Assembly (NCBI GenBank): GCA_034440635.1
Contig: JAOTON010001592.1
Span: forward strand, 418,001 to 482,000
Direction of reading: 5' to 3'
Source: Lepas anatifera
Taxonomy: Eukaryota; Arthropoda; Thecostraca; Lepadidae
Length of the DNA: 64,000 nucleotides
A model generated the notes under the pieces. That model was not told the DNA's origin and ran no database searches. It saw only the letters and a program-made list of their open reading frames with translations. Made by a program: the position numbers and the translations under genes. Positions 1-11,508 of this stretch are shown one piece after another (the stretch's first letter is position 1; every line of letters begins with the position of its first letter).

Positions 1-38
1 CCCAGACAGCAGTGCACTCTAGCCTACCCAGCGCGGTG
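1..38 (+). CDS. Pep: Possible upstream exon of the zinc-finger gene, cut by window edge
   Basis: A strong donor (GTGAGT, 39-44) follows an open frame ending in phase 0 (…SSLPSAV), which would join in phase to the exon at 527 (VRAELGK…). Only about 12 residues are visible, so the call rests on the donor and the phase match. It could equally be chance. Confidence 0.35.
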
Positions 39-526
39 GTGAGTGACTGATGGACAAGACAGGCGATTTTGACTTGCTCACCATCTTTTGGACAACCAGA
101 CTTTTTGTTCTTCCAAATTTGCAGTGCTAGAGTTGAAAAAATGATCCCACCGCAAGTCATATTTTCATTTCTCAATGTATCACATAACGTAGCTGGAGTC
201 AGGATCATGATTATTTTACAAGTAAATACAAATTAGATCTGCCATGATCAGCGATCTCACAAGATAAATGCATTTTGAAGTTGTGGTCGTCAAACTTGCT
301 TGTTTCTGTGTAGTGTTGACCCTGTTTCAACCCTGTTTTAAACATTGGCCAATTCTCCATGATCAGATGTACCGGACATACAGCGGTTGTAACGTGAAGA
401 GCACTCATTTTCGGTATAAGTATTTTGCTTCACATTCAAGCAAGGAACCTGGCCAAGAGAATTATTTGTTCTCCCAAAAACGGATCTCCCCTGTGGTAAG
501 AAAATTGCCCACGTTGCCACTTCCAG

Positions 527-667
527 GTGCGAGCGGAGCTGGGGAAGATGAGAAGCGCCCAGCGCGAGGTACAGAAGGAGCTGGAGGAAAAGGAATCGGC
601 CAAGGACGCGGACGCGTTCGAAAAGGCGCCCTCCCAGTTCTGCACGCTCTGTCGGCTTCAGTACAAG
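527..667 (+). CDS. Pep: Zinc-finger gene, exon with charged helix and first half of finger 1
   Basis: The acceptor TTCCAG ends at 526 and the donor GTAAAG starts at 668. The exon is 47 codons, phase 0 to phase 0. It encodes a Glu/Lys-rich helix and then FCTLCRLQYK, the two cysteines of the first finger; the histidines are in the next exon. Confidence 0.7.
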
Positions 668-3600
668 GTAAAGCCCCACTAGGTGGCAAGACGCTGACTG
701 GACGCCCATTTACGGTTCGGTAGAGCAGACCGTTGTGAACATACAAAGAGGGCGATTCCGAGCAGCCTCGTTCTTTTCCTTCTGTATGTTGGCGGCATCC
801 ACCACTGCCTGGTAGGCATATCTTGTACCATACTAGAAACGGATTCGATATTTTTTTGTTCACGGGGCTCATTGGTTTCCGGTGGTGAGCTCTGAGGAAG
901 ACTTGTGAACTTTTATTGTATTTCCGTGTCCTCAGTCGCCTGTAATTATCATAAAAACCTGAAGGCCTTGGGTTGCCACGTAGCGAAAACAATCCATCAA
1001 CGTTCATAATTTGTGTTTTAAATGATGTAAGATGGGAGAGGATGCCTTAACGCAAGCGCGCGAAATTGCGGCACCGATTCTGTGTGTTCCCTTACAACGA
1101 GGCCAGTAGCTGCTCAATTAATAAGACCAGGCCATTCTGGATAATTACTTCTTGGGGATATTTCTCGAATCAATTATTGATGGAGCATGTATTCCCCGAC
1201 AGGACTGCGAAGGCGTGGTACACAACGAGACAGAGTGGCACAAGAAGCAGAAGGCCTACCAGAACCCCAGCTGCAAGACCTGCAACATGGCGTTCCCCGC
1301 CCGTATCGCTTACGAAAAACATATCGGGACCTTCACACACATCCAGAAGACGGTAGACTCTCTCTCTCTCTCTCTCGCGCACATTCGAAATTTCCGAAAC
1401 TTTCCTCTTATTATGCTTTTGATGAATGCTTCGCAATATTGTGTGTTGGTTTCTCTCATACATATTATGTTGTGATGGGATTTGCCAAGTTTTATCTGTC
1501 TGTTAGTCATAGGCAGACATTGCCGTGCTCGGGCGGGCTCTGTGGATGTTGTTGCCGTCCCTGTCGTCGTTTCGGTCAGTGAGCGGTCTCGACCTCGGTC
1601 TCAGGCGCAGCTGGAGCGGCGAGCGCGCCGGCGCGACGCAGACGAGTTCGAGAAGGGCGGTTTCATGACACTGGACTCGGTGGGCGACGTGGACGGGGAC
1701 GACGCTGCCGGCCGCGCGCGTCGGCCCTCGGGCGACGACGACGAGCCACAGGTGTCGGCCACGCAGAAGCTCTCCGAACTGGAGAACTACGACGGAAAAA
1801 CGGCCGTCGGTGAGTTGTGGCAGAGCGCACGGCCGCAGGGTCGTGACGGGACCGCATGGTGGCTCTCCTATTCACTCTTGTACCAGCTGTAGCCGGAAGA
1901 CAAGTTTGAACGTCTTTTGTTGTGTACCGGTGCGTCAAGAGTCGCATCACTTATGCGGGTAATTTAGTGTTGGAAACCTGAATGAAAGACCAAACGAAGG
2001 CCTGCGATTCGCGTGCAATTAAACTATCGGTTGTTGAAACGTGTCTTTCGACTCTGCTTGCCTTAGATCGGCGTGGTGTGGAGTGCAGGCTGTGGCCTGG
2101 GACTGACTGCGGTTGCCGTGTCGCAGGGTCTGGCTACATGCGAAAGACTGAGGTGTACCACTGCGGACTGTGTGATATCTACATCAAGATTACGGCCAAG
2201 GTGAACGCCGTACTCGTCAAACACTGCATGGGCAAGAAACACTTTGAGAACTACAAGAAGAAGTTAGCCAAGATGGCGGAGAAGGAGGAGGAGGAGAGGG
2301 CTGCCAAGGCCAAGGCGGAGGCAGAGGCAGCTGAGCAGGAGGCGGCCAAGGTGAGGGAGTCGTGCGACTAACGGGCCTCTGGTCGATTACTCCGCGGAAT
2401 GCTAAGAATATAACATGTTCCTTTAACGTTGTACTTTGTGTCGTGCATAGTTGTTTTCCGTGCCCTGAATTTTAGTTTTTGCACGAGCTCGTCTGTAGCC
2501 TCGCTTCTCTCAACCCGAGCATAGATCGAGTCGCCTTCCGCTCCGCAAGAAAAAGATTTATTATTGAACTGAGTTCTTTCATTGGTTCGGACACAGTCCC
2601 ATCCTAAGATTTTAACATGTGACCCTCGAAATTTTCTGTGCTTATTTTGCAATATGGATTTTTCCTTTTTTCATAACGTCAAGGAAATCTGGTGCATGAT
2701 TCTCGGCTGTCTACAAGCGCCTGTTTGGTCTCTTACGATGGAGCCTTTCATGAACATAAAGACATTGTCCCCTGAAGGAAGATGTTGCAACATCTGAAAG
2801 TAGAGCCGTGTTTACGCGCATATTTACGGATGCGGATGTTGGGTTGAGCCAATCAGCGTCGAGCTTTGCGTTCGATGTGTTCACGAGGCATACACAGGGC
2901 CTGATGTCACGACGCAGTTGGGTGGAGTCTGCATAACTTGAGGCATGTGCACGTCCTCAATATACCCTGAACACAGGGGCCGGGAAACCAGTCTGTGACG
3001 TTCGATATTGCTGGGGCTCATGTCTGGCATCGGGGTTGCTGGCTAGAGCCGGCATTACCTTGATCAATGATGCGTTGCAGCTGATTTCGCAAACACACTA
3101 CATTTTTGCTGTTTATCACGTCCAGATGAAACCGCCGGTCCTATGGCTTTTCGATCCTTTAAAATCATTGTATTCGTCTAAATTCAGGCACTTGTCCAAG
3201 GACGCGGAGAGGAAATTATAAAGTGATAGTTTATGCGTGAGCGCTGGTAGGAAATAATCCAGTAATGGTCGCCTATGGGCGCGGAGAGGAAATTATAAGT
3301 TGATAGGTTATCCAAGGACTTGCGGAGGACATTATAAATGATGACTTATCTAAGAACACCGGGAGGAAATAAAGCCGCTCTGACACTCGGCGCGAATATA
3401 GGCCCGTGGAACAGCTCGCCGAATACCTGGGCGTCGCCCAAAGGAGACAAGGCGCTGGTCGTGTGGACACATGGGCTGGTCGCCTCTGATGGCGTCTTAA
3501 CCAGAAAGTTATCGCGGGAGCCAGCCGATGTATGCACAGGACCAGCGTGATTTCAGCTCCTGCCGAAGCTCAAAACGAATACACACCCACCCCGCGAAAT

Positions 3601-4488
3601 TTTCCGTTAGTAAAGTGGTGCTGCCGTTTGTCAATTATCGTGTATTTTATAATAAAAATTGTTTGCACACGAAGCATTGATGCAGCTATTATCTTGGCAA
3701 CTGGATTTAATATTGGGTGCTCTCTTTTTGGAAACATTATGTTTAAGCTTAGATTATTGGGTATTCGGGGCTAAATCAGTTCAAGTTTAGGCAATACTAA
3801 TTGCATTAAAAGCGGCAAATGCGTCCCAATGAGTGATACTGCATTCACCAATCGCGAAGACGAAGGTGGTGGTCGAGACAAGTAGCTTGCCCTAGCCAAG
3901 GGGGCTAGTGCTCGTAGCATGCAAGTCATCGTTATGACTCGTATCATTGCTGAGGTCGGGGCTGAGAGCTGAATCTACCTGCAGTTGCCTGTTTGCTATC
4001 CTTGTCTGCATTGTACCACATGGAAAATAGGGAAATTTTGGGCATGTGGTCTGGGATGGAGCCCCAAAGGGAACCCTCCCTTTGTTCATGGTGTAGTTAC
4101 TAGCCATGGAAGCCATGTAGTCCGCCAATGCACATGCTGATCGCTCTTGGCTCGGGACTGTCCTGTACATCCTCATTGTAAGGCCGGGTTTGGAGCAGTA
4201 GGCTGATTTCGTGCCGTTGCTGGGCAGGCGGAGGAAGAGCTGGAGAGCACGCCGCAGGACAACGGCACGTCGCAGCCGAGCTCGGAGGAGGCTCCTCCGC
4301 CCGACGAGGTGCTGCCTGGCGAGTACGACGGCGAGGAGATGCCGCCCGACGACGAGATGGACGAGGCGCCGGCAGGCGGCGCCACTGACGCCGGCTCCAC
4401 CGGCGCCTGGGAGCAGATGGACGACAACTTCATCCTGGGCGACGACCAGGAGGAGGAGCCCGACAAAAAGCCGGAGGCGGCCGAGTGA
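527..4488 (+). CDS. Pep: Matrin/U1-type zinc-finger protein, probably Pep-like (3' part of gene, five supported exons)
   Basis: This is a spliced gene with coding exons 527-667, 1203-1352, 1605-1809, 2127-2350 and 4228-4488; every boundary is GT-AG and the phases (0, 0, 1, 0) join without a break. About 326 residues are seen, and the 5' end lies left of exon 527. The product has a charged helix, then three C2H2 fingers: C-x2-C-x11-H-x5-H (split by the first intron), C-x2-C-x12-H-x5-H, and a matrin/U1-like C-x2-C-x16-H-x5-H ending KHCMGKKH. The segment GGFMTLDSVGDVDGDD lies between fingers 2 and 3. After finger 3 come a Lys/Glu/Ala-rich coiled coil and a long acidic tail ending at TGA 4486-4488. 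This layout suits a nuclear RNA- or chromatin-associated protein. From recall it most resembles Pep, an RNP-associated protein of Drosophila ecdysone puffs; a ZNF326/AKAP95-type relative is the alternative. The gene structure is secure, the orthology less so. Confidence 0.72.
1203..1352 (+). CDS. Pep: Zinc-finger gene, exon completing finger 1 and carrying finger 2
   Basis: The acceptor CGACAG ends at 1202 and the donor GTAGAC starts at 1353. The exon is exactly 50 codons. It supplies VVHNETEWHKK (the histidines of finger 1) and then CKTCNMAF…YEKHIGTFTH, a complete C-x2-C-x12-H-x5-H finger. Confidence 0.75.
1359..1376. repeat. (TC)n microsatellite
   Basis: A short TC dinucleotide run just inside the intron, immediately after the donor of the exon ending at 1352. 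Confidence 0.8.
1605..1809 (+). CDS. Pep: Zinc-finger gene, linker exon with MTLDSVGDVD motif
   Basis: The acceptor TCTCAG ends at 1604 and the donor GTGAGT starts at 1810. The exon is 68 codons plus one base (phase 1 out). It encodes an Arg-rich start, GGFMTLDSVGDVDGDD, an Asp-rich segment and a helix ending in NYDGKTAV. GC is high compared with the flanking introns. Confidence 0.72.
2127..2350 (+). CDS. Pep: Zinc-finger gene, exon with finger 3 and coiled coil
   Basis: The acceptor TCGCAG ends at 2126; the donor GTGAGG starts at 2351. The phase-1 entry completes the glycine codon split with the previous exon. It encodes YHCGLCDIYIKI…KHCMGKKHF, a matrin/U1-like finger, and then an uninterrupted Lys/Glu/Ala helix (about 35 residues) typical of a coiled coil. 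Confidence 0.76.
4228..4488 (+). CDS. Pep: Zinc-finger gene, last exon (acidic C-terminus)
   Basis: The acceptor TGGGCAG ends at 4227 and the frame runs 86 codons to TGA at 4486-4488. Composition is dominated by Glu, Asp and Pro, with WEQMDDNFILGDD near the end. Such acidic tails are common in RNP-associated nuclear proteins. The preceding intron (2351-4227) shows no other recognisable feature. Confidence 0.72.
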   Translation, partial: AEEELESTPQDNGTSQPSSEEAPPPDEVLPGEYDGEEMPPDDEMDEAPAGGATDAGSTGAWEQMDDNFILGDDQEEEPDKKPEAAE

Positions 4489-5325
4489 AGGGAGATACAG
4501 AGGCTGGGTCGGACGACCCATGTGTTTGGGCTCTGTGTAAAACAGAGGGGAGGGGGCGGAAGTCTAACGGCAAGGGGAGCCGTGCTGACCTTCATGCGGA
4601 TCGATACCCGTGATTGTAATGTTGAACGGGCATTTGAGACATGCCGCAGAACGGATACGTGGAGCTACATGCCTGGTGATGACTTCAAACAAGCTACAAG
4701 GAACAAACTTGCTGGTTTGGTGGTGTTGTGTGTGACTGGTCGGGCGGCCAGGTGTTCGTGGAAGCATCAGTTTTGAGCAGGACAACTGCGCTCCTGGAGG
4801 GCAACGTGTTGCAGATAGGCAGTACGTAGAACCTGCTGCTCCTGCGATGAAATCGATGGAGGAATCCGCACATGTTGCCGGTAATTAGCGAAACGAGCGG
4901 GCGGTGAGAGTATGGGGATCGCGAGCGTGTGATTGGTGCGTGTGTTCGTTGTTCCAGCTCTGGCGTCCCGGTCGGCCCGGCGAGGTTCTCGGCGCCGCCT
5001 CCAGGTGGCTGGCTGTGCGTCGACCGGTGGAAGATAGGCGCTTCTGTGTGAGAACGGATGCCTGCAGGCGGCAAATTTTCAATGGAATTGACGTGAAAAC
5101 TGAGTGTGGATGTTGTGGAGTTTAAAAACCACGTGGGGCGAGGGGCAATGCCGTGCGTTCAGCTCCCGCTGCCTCATGTCATTGGCGGCTGAAACCCGAA
5201 ACTGAAACTGCATCGTGGTCATCCTATTATTTTCATCGCGTTTAATCCATATGTGGATTTTCCCCAGTCTGCCTGTCTTACTCGGAAGAGACCTGTTTTC
5301 AATAAATGGATGTCGTAATTTGCTT
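4489..5325 (+). other. 3' UTR of the zinc-finger gene
   Basis: The sequence after the stop has no sustained frame and runs to a canonical polyadenylation signal. The length (about 0.8 kb) is inferred from that signal only. Confidence 0.5.
5301..5306 (+). terminator. Polyadenylation signal AATAAA
   Basis: AATAAA is the first canonical signal found downstream of the zinc-finger stop codon. A T/GT-rich stretch at about 5345-5385 fits the downstream element. This marks the likely 3' end of the transcript. Confidence 0.55.
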
Positions 5326-5739
5326 TTATCGTTGCGCATTGACCAGAAAGTTTGATTTGTTTGTGCCTGATATGTTTTGGAAATTATAAATCTGTTAAAA
5401 ATTAATCGATACTTTGTCAGACTCATTTTCTCATGAAAATTGAATTATGACTCCTCTGCCACGCACCTCCGGGGGCTTCTGTCCGTCGTCCAATTGCTTT
5501 TCCAACCTACGATCGGTTGAAACAAAACTAACTGCTGGTGCAATTTGAGACGGCGTCGCCGGAAAGTCTGCAACCTTTGACGCAAGAGCCCCTCCCCCTA
5601 GCATTTCCGGCGTGTCAGATGGGGCCACAGCTGGGAGGTGGTCTCGGACCAAATTCCATCCCCTCCCATCCTGGTATGCGGATCATCCGTGTAGAAGTGA
5701 AGGCAGTCGAACGGGCCGGTATATGGTGATGTATTTCCT

Positions 5740-7020
5740 CATTGCTGGTAAGCCCTGTCGGTCTCCATTTGCAGGTCATGCAGGTGATCACTCAGCGTGG
5801 CGCAATGCCTCTGAATTTGAACATGGCTGGAGGACAGTGCCAGCCTTTACATAACATTGGCCGCCCCCTGCGCTGTGCGGCCGGCCGTATCATGCATTAT
5901 GTAGGGGCCGGCGGTGGCGCGCCCCCGCCGGCCGCTCGGCAGATCCTGCCGCTCGTCAGCCCAACATACATCAGCCGCCGAATCGCTGCAACGCTGACCC
6001 GTCTGACCATTGCTCAAGCAGTGCCAGCGGGCCCCGCGGCTGCTGCAACGGTGGCCACGCGTCCGCGCGTCAGTCGCTCCCCAGCGGTGCTGCCGCATTC
6101 CTCGGCCCCCCGCAGTGCCGCGCCCCTGGCCTGTCGACGCTGGCTGTCCGGCCGGACCGGTCACGCGCCTTACCCTGCCACCCGTGCCCGGCGGCCGCGC
6201 TGCCGGCCAGCGCTCACTTCCCCGTGTCTCCGATGTGGGAACTGGTGTGGCCCCGGCCGTGCACCGTCCGATTGTGGCGTTGGACCTCTCGCAGCGAAGG
6301 TCGGCCCGGCTGCAGCGGCTGCAGCCGGCGCCAAGATCGTTTCCTAACCCAGCCGGGGTTTAGTAAGACCTCATCAGCGCCATCCGTGATGGACAGTATG
6401 GGCCGGTTCGCTGTGGTCATGATCACGTCCACCTGCGATAGGCTCGTTTGACGGACAGTTGTGTACACGCCCGTCAGCACGCCCTGCTGGCTCCTATTCG
6501 GGCGTACTGAAGTGTGATCCGGACTTTCATAATTCAATCGGCTCTTTCGCAGCACGTCTGCCGGGAGTCATAACACGTCGCGAATTGTGACACCGCGGTG
6601 CCTTTCGGTGCCCGGTCCGGGTGCAGCCGTCACCTTTGTCGCTCCGCTGATCTTGCATACCGGCAGTGGCGCGGCAGGCGCCGTATGCAGCACGCGCCCC
6701 CTCGACACCCTTTGTCCTGCGGAGGGGTCTGCAAGCGTCGATAGATCAGTGGCGACGCTTGATTGCGTCAGGCATCCGTCCCTGCACCATCAGAGAAGTG
6801 GGACGCGTGACGCGCGCGTCTCCTCACTCGGGCATTTCATCGCGGGCTGTCATTTAGCGGTGCTGGTTGGTCATGTGTCAGGCGGGCCGCTGTTGGCTCA
6901 CCTGCCACCAGAGCGCCGCCGCTCTGTCGCGGCTCAGCCTGAGCGCGCTATTGTTCCAGTGCTCTGTCCATTGAGGATGTGTCGCCCCGTCGGACGGGGA
7001 TTGCACGGACGGATTTGGGT
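5740..7020. other. GC- and CpG-rich stretch with fragmentary open frames, no recognised gene
   Basis: GC and CpG rise sharply over 5860-6360 and again over 6580-7020. Frames of up to about 200 codons are open on both strands, but their translations are Pro/Ala/Arg-rich, unlike any family I recognise, and the best-looking frame changes within the stretch. High GC removes stop codons, so open length alone is weak evidence. It could be a CpG island with a neighbouring promoter, an old retrocopy or a decayed repeat. Confidence 0.3.
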
Positions 7021-7149
7021 GTGGTGTGTGAGAGCGGTGAGCATCTCTTTCCTAACATCACTGTGGCTAACCTTTGGAAATCAGATGATTTCCTTTGTGT
7101 TAGATGATTCTCCCAGGCAAATAGGCTGGGCCCTTGTCGTATCTTAGAT

Positions 7150-8150
7150 GAATCTACAAAACAAAGACGCGAATCTAGCCGTGCGCACTGACTTGAGTCA
7201 TACAATCATCTGTCTCAAGATAGCCTCCATCCATTCAGTGGCCGATTGTGCTCGTTGTGATGCCTGGCAGGCAGGTCCGAGCTCTGTTTATTGATGCAGG
7301 ACCGCGGGAGTCCGCTCATGCAGTTGAAGACTCGCGAAAAACGTCTCATAAGACGGAGTGTCACATGCATTTTTCTAGAAGTTGACGTTCGGCTTAAGGT
7401 CTGTTGTGATTCCTCCATCTTCGCATTTTTGTGATTTATCTACTTTCATGTTTTCCGTAATTTCCGTATATTCATGGTTTTCATTATGGTGCTATGATTT
7501 ATCTCCACATTCCTCTATATTTTATTATATTATATTACCTATTTTCACTTTTTCATTCCCTTATTTTCATGATTTTAGTAATTTCTCTCAGGGGCGTAGG
7601 AACAGCTTGAAAGGTAGGGTGGGGCCAGCTCAGGGGGGCCCCAGCCCATGGGGGCCATAATTATGAGCAGTTTTAAAACCGCTCATATGATGCCAATAGG
7701 GCGCGCATGCACACCAGCCTACGCTAGGCAGTTCCATGCACTTCTTACGTTCTTTCGCACTGTTTCCTTTCCTTGAATAGCTGCATGACGTTTTTCACCT
7801 CGTAAATGACCGGCGTCGTCACGCCTGTTGATGTCTGAGGGACGGCTGTTGCTCGGCATTTGGTGCGGGTTCGGCTTCGTGCTCGGTGTTGGGAGCGGTC
7901 TGAGCTGGAGTTTGCTTGGGGCCCATCTGGAAGCACTGGGGTAGTGGGTGCCTCGGCCTTCTTCACGAAGCTCTCCTCGTCCAGGGACAGGCCGTACTAC
8001 GGAACTGAAGCTTTCCTAGACAAGCTATCGGGTCTGCTTGGGTTTCTTGTCTTATATTGCAGTTGCTGATATCTTTGCATCCATTGCGGGGACCCACAGA
8101 AAAGTGGGAACCAGTGGCTCCACTGACCCTCCCCACCCCCGGTTTCTACG
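7150..8150. other. Gene-free stretch
   Basis: I see AT-rich sequence (7400-7600) and a GC-rich patch near 7620-7660, with no frame or splice structure that I can support. Confidence 0.4.
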
Positions 8151-9165
8151 CATATGCCGCCCAGGGGTCGCCAAATCATCTTAGAGGCCCCCAGTGCCCA
8201 GATCATGGCTCAGGAACCCAACTCAATCAGCTCATGGGCCCCGAGACCAGCTTATTAAGGGATCCCACATAAGCACAGGCCCCTAGCTCAGCACAGGGGG
8301 CCAGATTGGCTTAGGTACCTAGCTCAGCTGAAGGACTTCCAGGTCAGCTTATATGGGTCTCAAAACAGCTCAAGAAGGCTAATTCAAGCCCATGGGCCTC
8401 CAGCTCAGATCAGGGCCCTATAGCTTTGCAGGGGCCCCCGAGACTAGCTCAGGGTCCTCAGTTCAACACGGGGCACCAGATTAGCTCAGGCGGCCAAATT
8501 AGCTTAGGATCCGCCTCAGCTTATGGGGCCCCCAGGTCGGCTTATATGGGGTCTCAGAACAGCCCAGGGGGCTCATTCAAGCTCATGGCCCTAGCTTCGC
8601 TCAGGTGGCCCTAACGTTGTGCGGGAGCCCTCAGGCCAGCTCAGAGACCGCTCAGTCCAGCACATAGGGCCTCATTAGTTTAGAGCCCAAATCAGTTTTC
8701 GGGCCCAGCTCAACTCAGGGCCCCCAGGTCGGCTGATGTGGGGTATCAAAACAGCTCAAATGACTCGTTCAAGCTTACGGACCCCAGCTCAGTGACTAAA
8801 GCATTTCAGTGGGTCTCAGACCATCCCGGGTCCCCTGCTCATCACTGAGGCCCCGGATTAGCTCAGATGACCAGATTAGGTTGGGGGCCTGCCGAAGCTT
8901 AGGGGCCCCCGGGTCGGTTTGAACGGGGTCTCTAGAACTGCTCAAAGAGGCCAATTCAAGCTGGCCCCCAGCTCAGCTCAGGGCTCTAATACTGTGCAGG
9001 GCCCCCAACACTAGATCATAGACCCAGTTCAGCACAGGGGCACCAGGTTAGCTCAGGGGCTCAGATTAGCTTGGTGAGCCCTCAGGACTCTAATTTAAAG
9101 TATTTGAGCAGCTCAAGGGGTCAAATTCAAACTCAAGGCTCCCAACTCAAGTCCCCCTTCTAGAG
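8150..9165. repeat. Degenerate ~190-bp tandem satellite, about five copies
   Basis: A recognisable segment (AGGTCGGCTTATATGGGGTC and the following CTCATTCAAGCTCATGG) recurs at about 8341, 8534, 8726 and 8911, with a weaker copy near 9093; the intervals are 193, 192, 185 and about 182 bp. Each unit also carries many AGCTCAGGGGCCC-like words. Copies differ by substitutions and small indels, so this is an old array. Confidence 0.7.
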
Positions 9166-9329
9166 AAAGACTAAGAACGAGTGGCAACACCGCAAAAGGC
9201 ATCCGGATACATGTGTCAATTAGTCGGTTCCACGGTCGGTACAGAAATAGGGCACACTGAGGCTGCTAATGCCCTTCAGAAAAGGTTTCATAGGGCACTA
9301 GCTTTGATATGAATTCTACAATTCCACAG

Positions 9330-10246
9330 GCTTACTCTCATTGATGAGTGACAAATAGAGAAAGAGACAAGGAAAATAGGAAAAGGCAACGAGAAACCAT
9401 GGGAATGTTTTTTGCCAGGTCAATATTGAGGTCACGAGAGTTTAAAGAATATCCCATAGGCCTAAATCAGGGCATTGCAGATTGTTCCTAAAATATTTTT
9501 ATCGAGCGGTGCAAGAGAAAATATTTAGGCATCATTGTCTTATATCGTGGGAAATCGAATGATGTATAATATGACCATGCCAGGTCAAATGGAAAAATGA
9601 CCTGACCTCAAGATTGGTCAGAGTCGCATGGTGACCTGCTATAGGCATGTTACATATCAATAGACCGCAGTGACAAGACAAGCAAAATGGGAGCAAAATG
9701 GAAGATCTACCTCCAAGCGGTACTAAGTTATTGGCAAAGTAATCAGTTTATGCTCATATGGCTTCACATGACCTTTGAGTGGTCAGACGCTTAAAAACTA
9801 AATAATGGTCAAGATGGTGGTAAGAATACATGGTATGAGAAATTTCAATTTGATCTATCAAATATTTACTCAGAGCTAGCTCGTTAAATTTTTCGCTGTA
9901 GACTTATAATGGGCTGAACAAAAAGTTAAACCCATCTTAGGTAAAAAATTTGAAAATTTCTAGATGCCAGACTTGTAGATGACCCCAATGACATCCTATT
10001 ATGGTTTGGAACTGATCGGTTGCCGGATGTTCCTTTGGCGTCGCTTAAAACTCGTGATTTTGGGTTTTGAGGTTGGGTCGCTGGATCTTGAATAACTCTT
10101 TGACCTGGCATGATCTGACCTAAAAATTTGGTTCAGGTGCATTAAATCGTTGCAAGGGTAAGGTGTGCTGTTCTGCGTTTTCTTCGTTTTTGCGTTCTTT
10201 GGGAAAACCCGCAAAGGGGAAATTCCTCCAGTGGGGCGCATGTTAA
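9330..10246 (-). mobile_element. Decayed TTAA element, subfamily B (copy B3)
   Basis: From about 9390 the sequence follows the intact copy at 58273-59288 in the same order, including GCCAGGTCAATATTGAGGTCA near 9420 and the TGACCTGGCATGATCTGACC block near 10101. It ends in GGGGCGCATG then TTAA at 10243-10246, a mutated terminal repeat. The opposite end is not recognisable. Many TGACCT/AGGTCA words remain. Confidence 0.65.
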
Positions 10247-11508
10247 AACATACGTAAGTTTAAGGATAGAGTTATGCTATGAGATATTGTATTCTTTGAA
10301 GGTAATCTCTGAAAAATTTAATTCCCATAGCATGCCCACCGATGGCTGCTAGTACGGATATCATACAATGCTTAGGCACATTGCGCTCGCATCACTAATT
10401 TAAAAAAGTCATTTATCAATTTGGAGAAGGAACATGTTTCGAAATTGTCCACAAAGGAATGTCAACACCCCAAAGTTCATTATCCGATGATAAAACATAT
10501 CACTTTTGAATGCCATCATGATCAAATTCCGTGACCAAACCCAAGGTCACCTGTAAAATATTATTTAAAAATATTAAATTCCGACGCCACCAAATTTTTA
10601 TTCAGGTCGTCACGATTCCAAGCATCTTTATTTTATATACTTATCATGGTTAGTCTCGAAGATATGTGGCTATTGGGAATGTAAGGCTTTCCGTTGGGTC
10701 CAAAAACTGTCTGAGGCCATAACTAAAAAATCACCGGACGGACGAAGCTAACAATTTCACAGCGTTAATCTACGCCCCGGACAACCCCTGTGACAAATTT
10801 TCATCAAAATCTGAGATGTAGGCTGTTATCGCTTGGTCAATTTGTCGTGGAATGCCCCATGTTTTATATGAGTTTGCTTGGTATGTCAGGGCCGAGAAGC
10901 AGGCTCAAGAGCCTCGAAGGGATCGCGCATTTGTTTATGGAAATATAAAATCTGCTATGCTGGTATATATGTGTATCAAAATTAATCGTTCGGGAGGGGC
11001 AAGGTCGCTAAAGAATGTTTTTTTTAAATGTTTGGACATAAAATCGTCCAAAAGGGTCAATGTTTGGCTCCATTGCGACTATGGCCTGGTACCCTAGATC
11101 CGCCCCTGTGTTGGTGAATCCGATCATGGCACCTCTTTTGGGTCAAAACTTGTCAGTCGCAGACCTCACAACGCACCGGCCTATAATTAAAATGTTATTT
11201 TGTCCACGCTGATCAGAGGTCGAAACTCCATCTCCCAACATAATTGTGGAAGGTTTGGGAACGAGTTTGAATTTTAAACAGGTGCCGGTTAAGATGCAAA
11301 TAAACCCTCTAGTTCAGCATGGTATCAATATTTCTGCTCATTAGGGTTGTCCTGTTGTCTCTGGTTAAACTTCACATGACCTTTTCTGTTCGGTAAACGT
11401 GCTTATCCCGGGGTAAGAACTGATGTGCGTTGGGGAGAATCGTTGCTTCGGTGCGTCGTTAAATGTGTCGCGTTTGGTGCGTCGTTAAACACCAACAAAG
11501 ATGTGTTT
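10247..11508. other. Gene-free stretch
   Basis: No coding structure is visible. The AT-rich sequence has scattered AAGGTCA words near 10550 and CTAGATCCGCCCCTG near 11096, a phrase that recurs near 15677 and may mark a repeat end. Confidence 0.4.

Noticed and set aside
1066..1582. Other-frame ORFs over zinc-finger exon 1203-1352
   Set aside because: They run through introns and the TC microsatellite; only the frame with the C2H2 pattern is bounded by matching splice sites.
3892..4595. Minus-strand frames opposite the last zinc-finger exon
   Set aside because: Antisense shadows of the GC-rich acidic exon; the plus strand has the splice acceptor and phase match.
5742..6347. 201-codon plus-strand ORF as a gene
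   Set aside because: Open length is expected at this GC content; composition is Pro/Ala/Arg-rich, with no recognised domain and no supporting splice structure.
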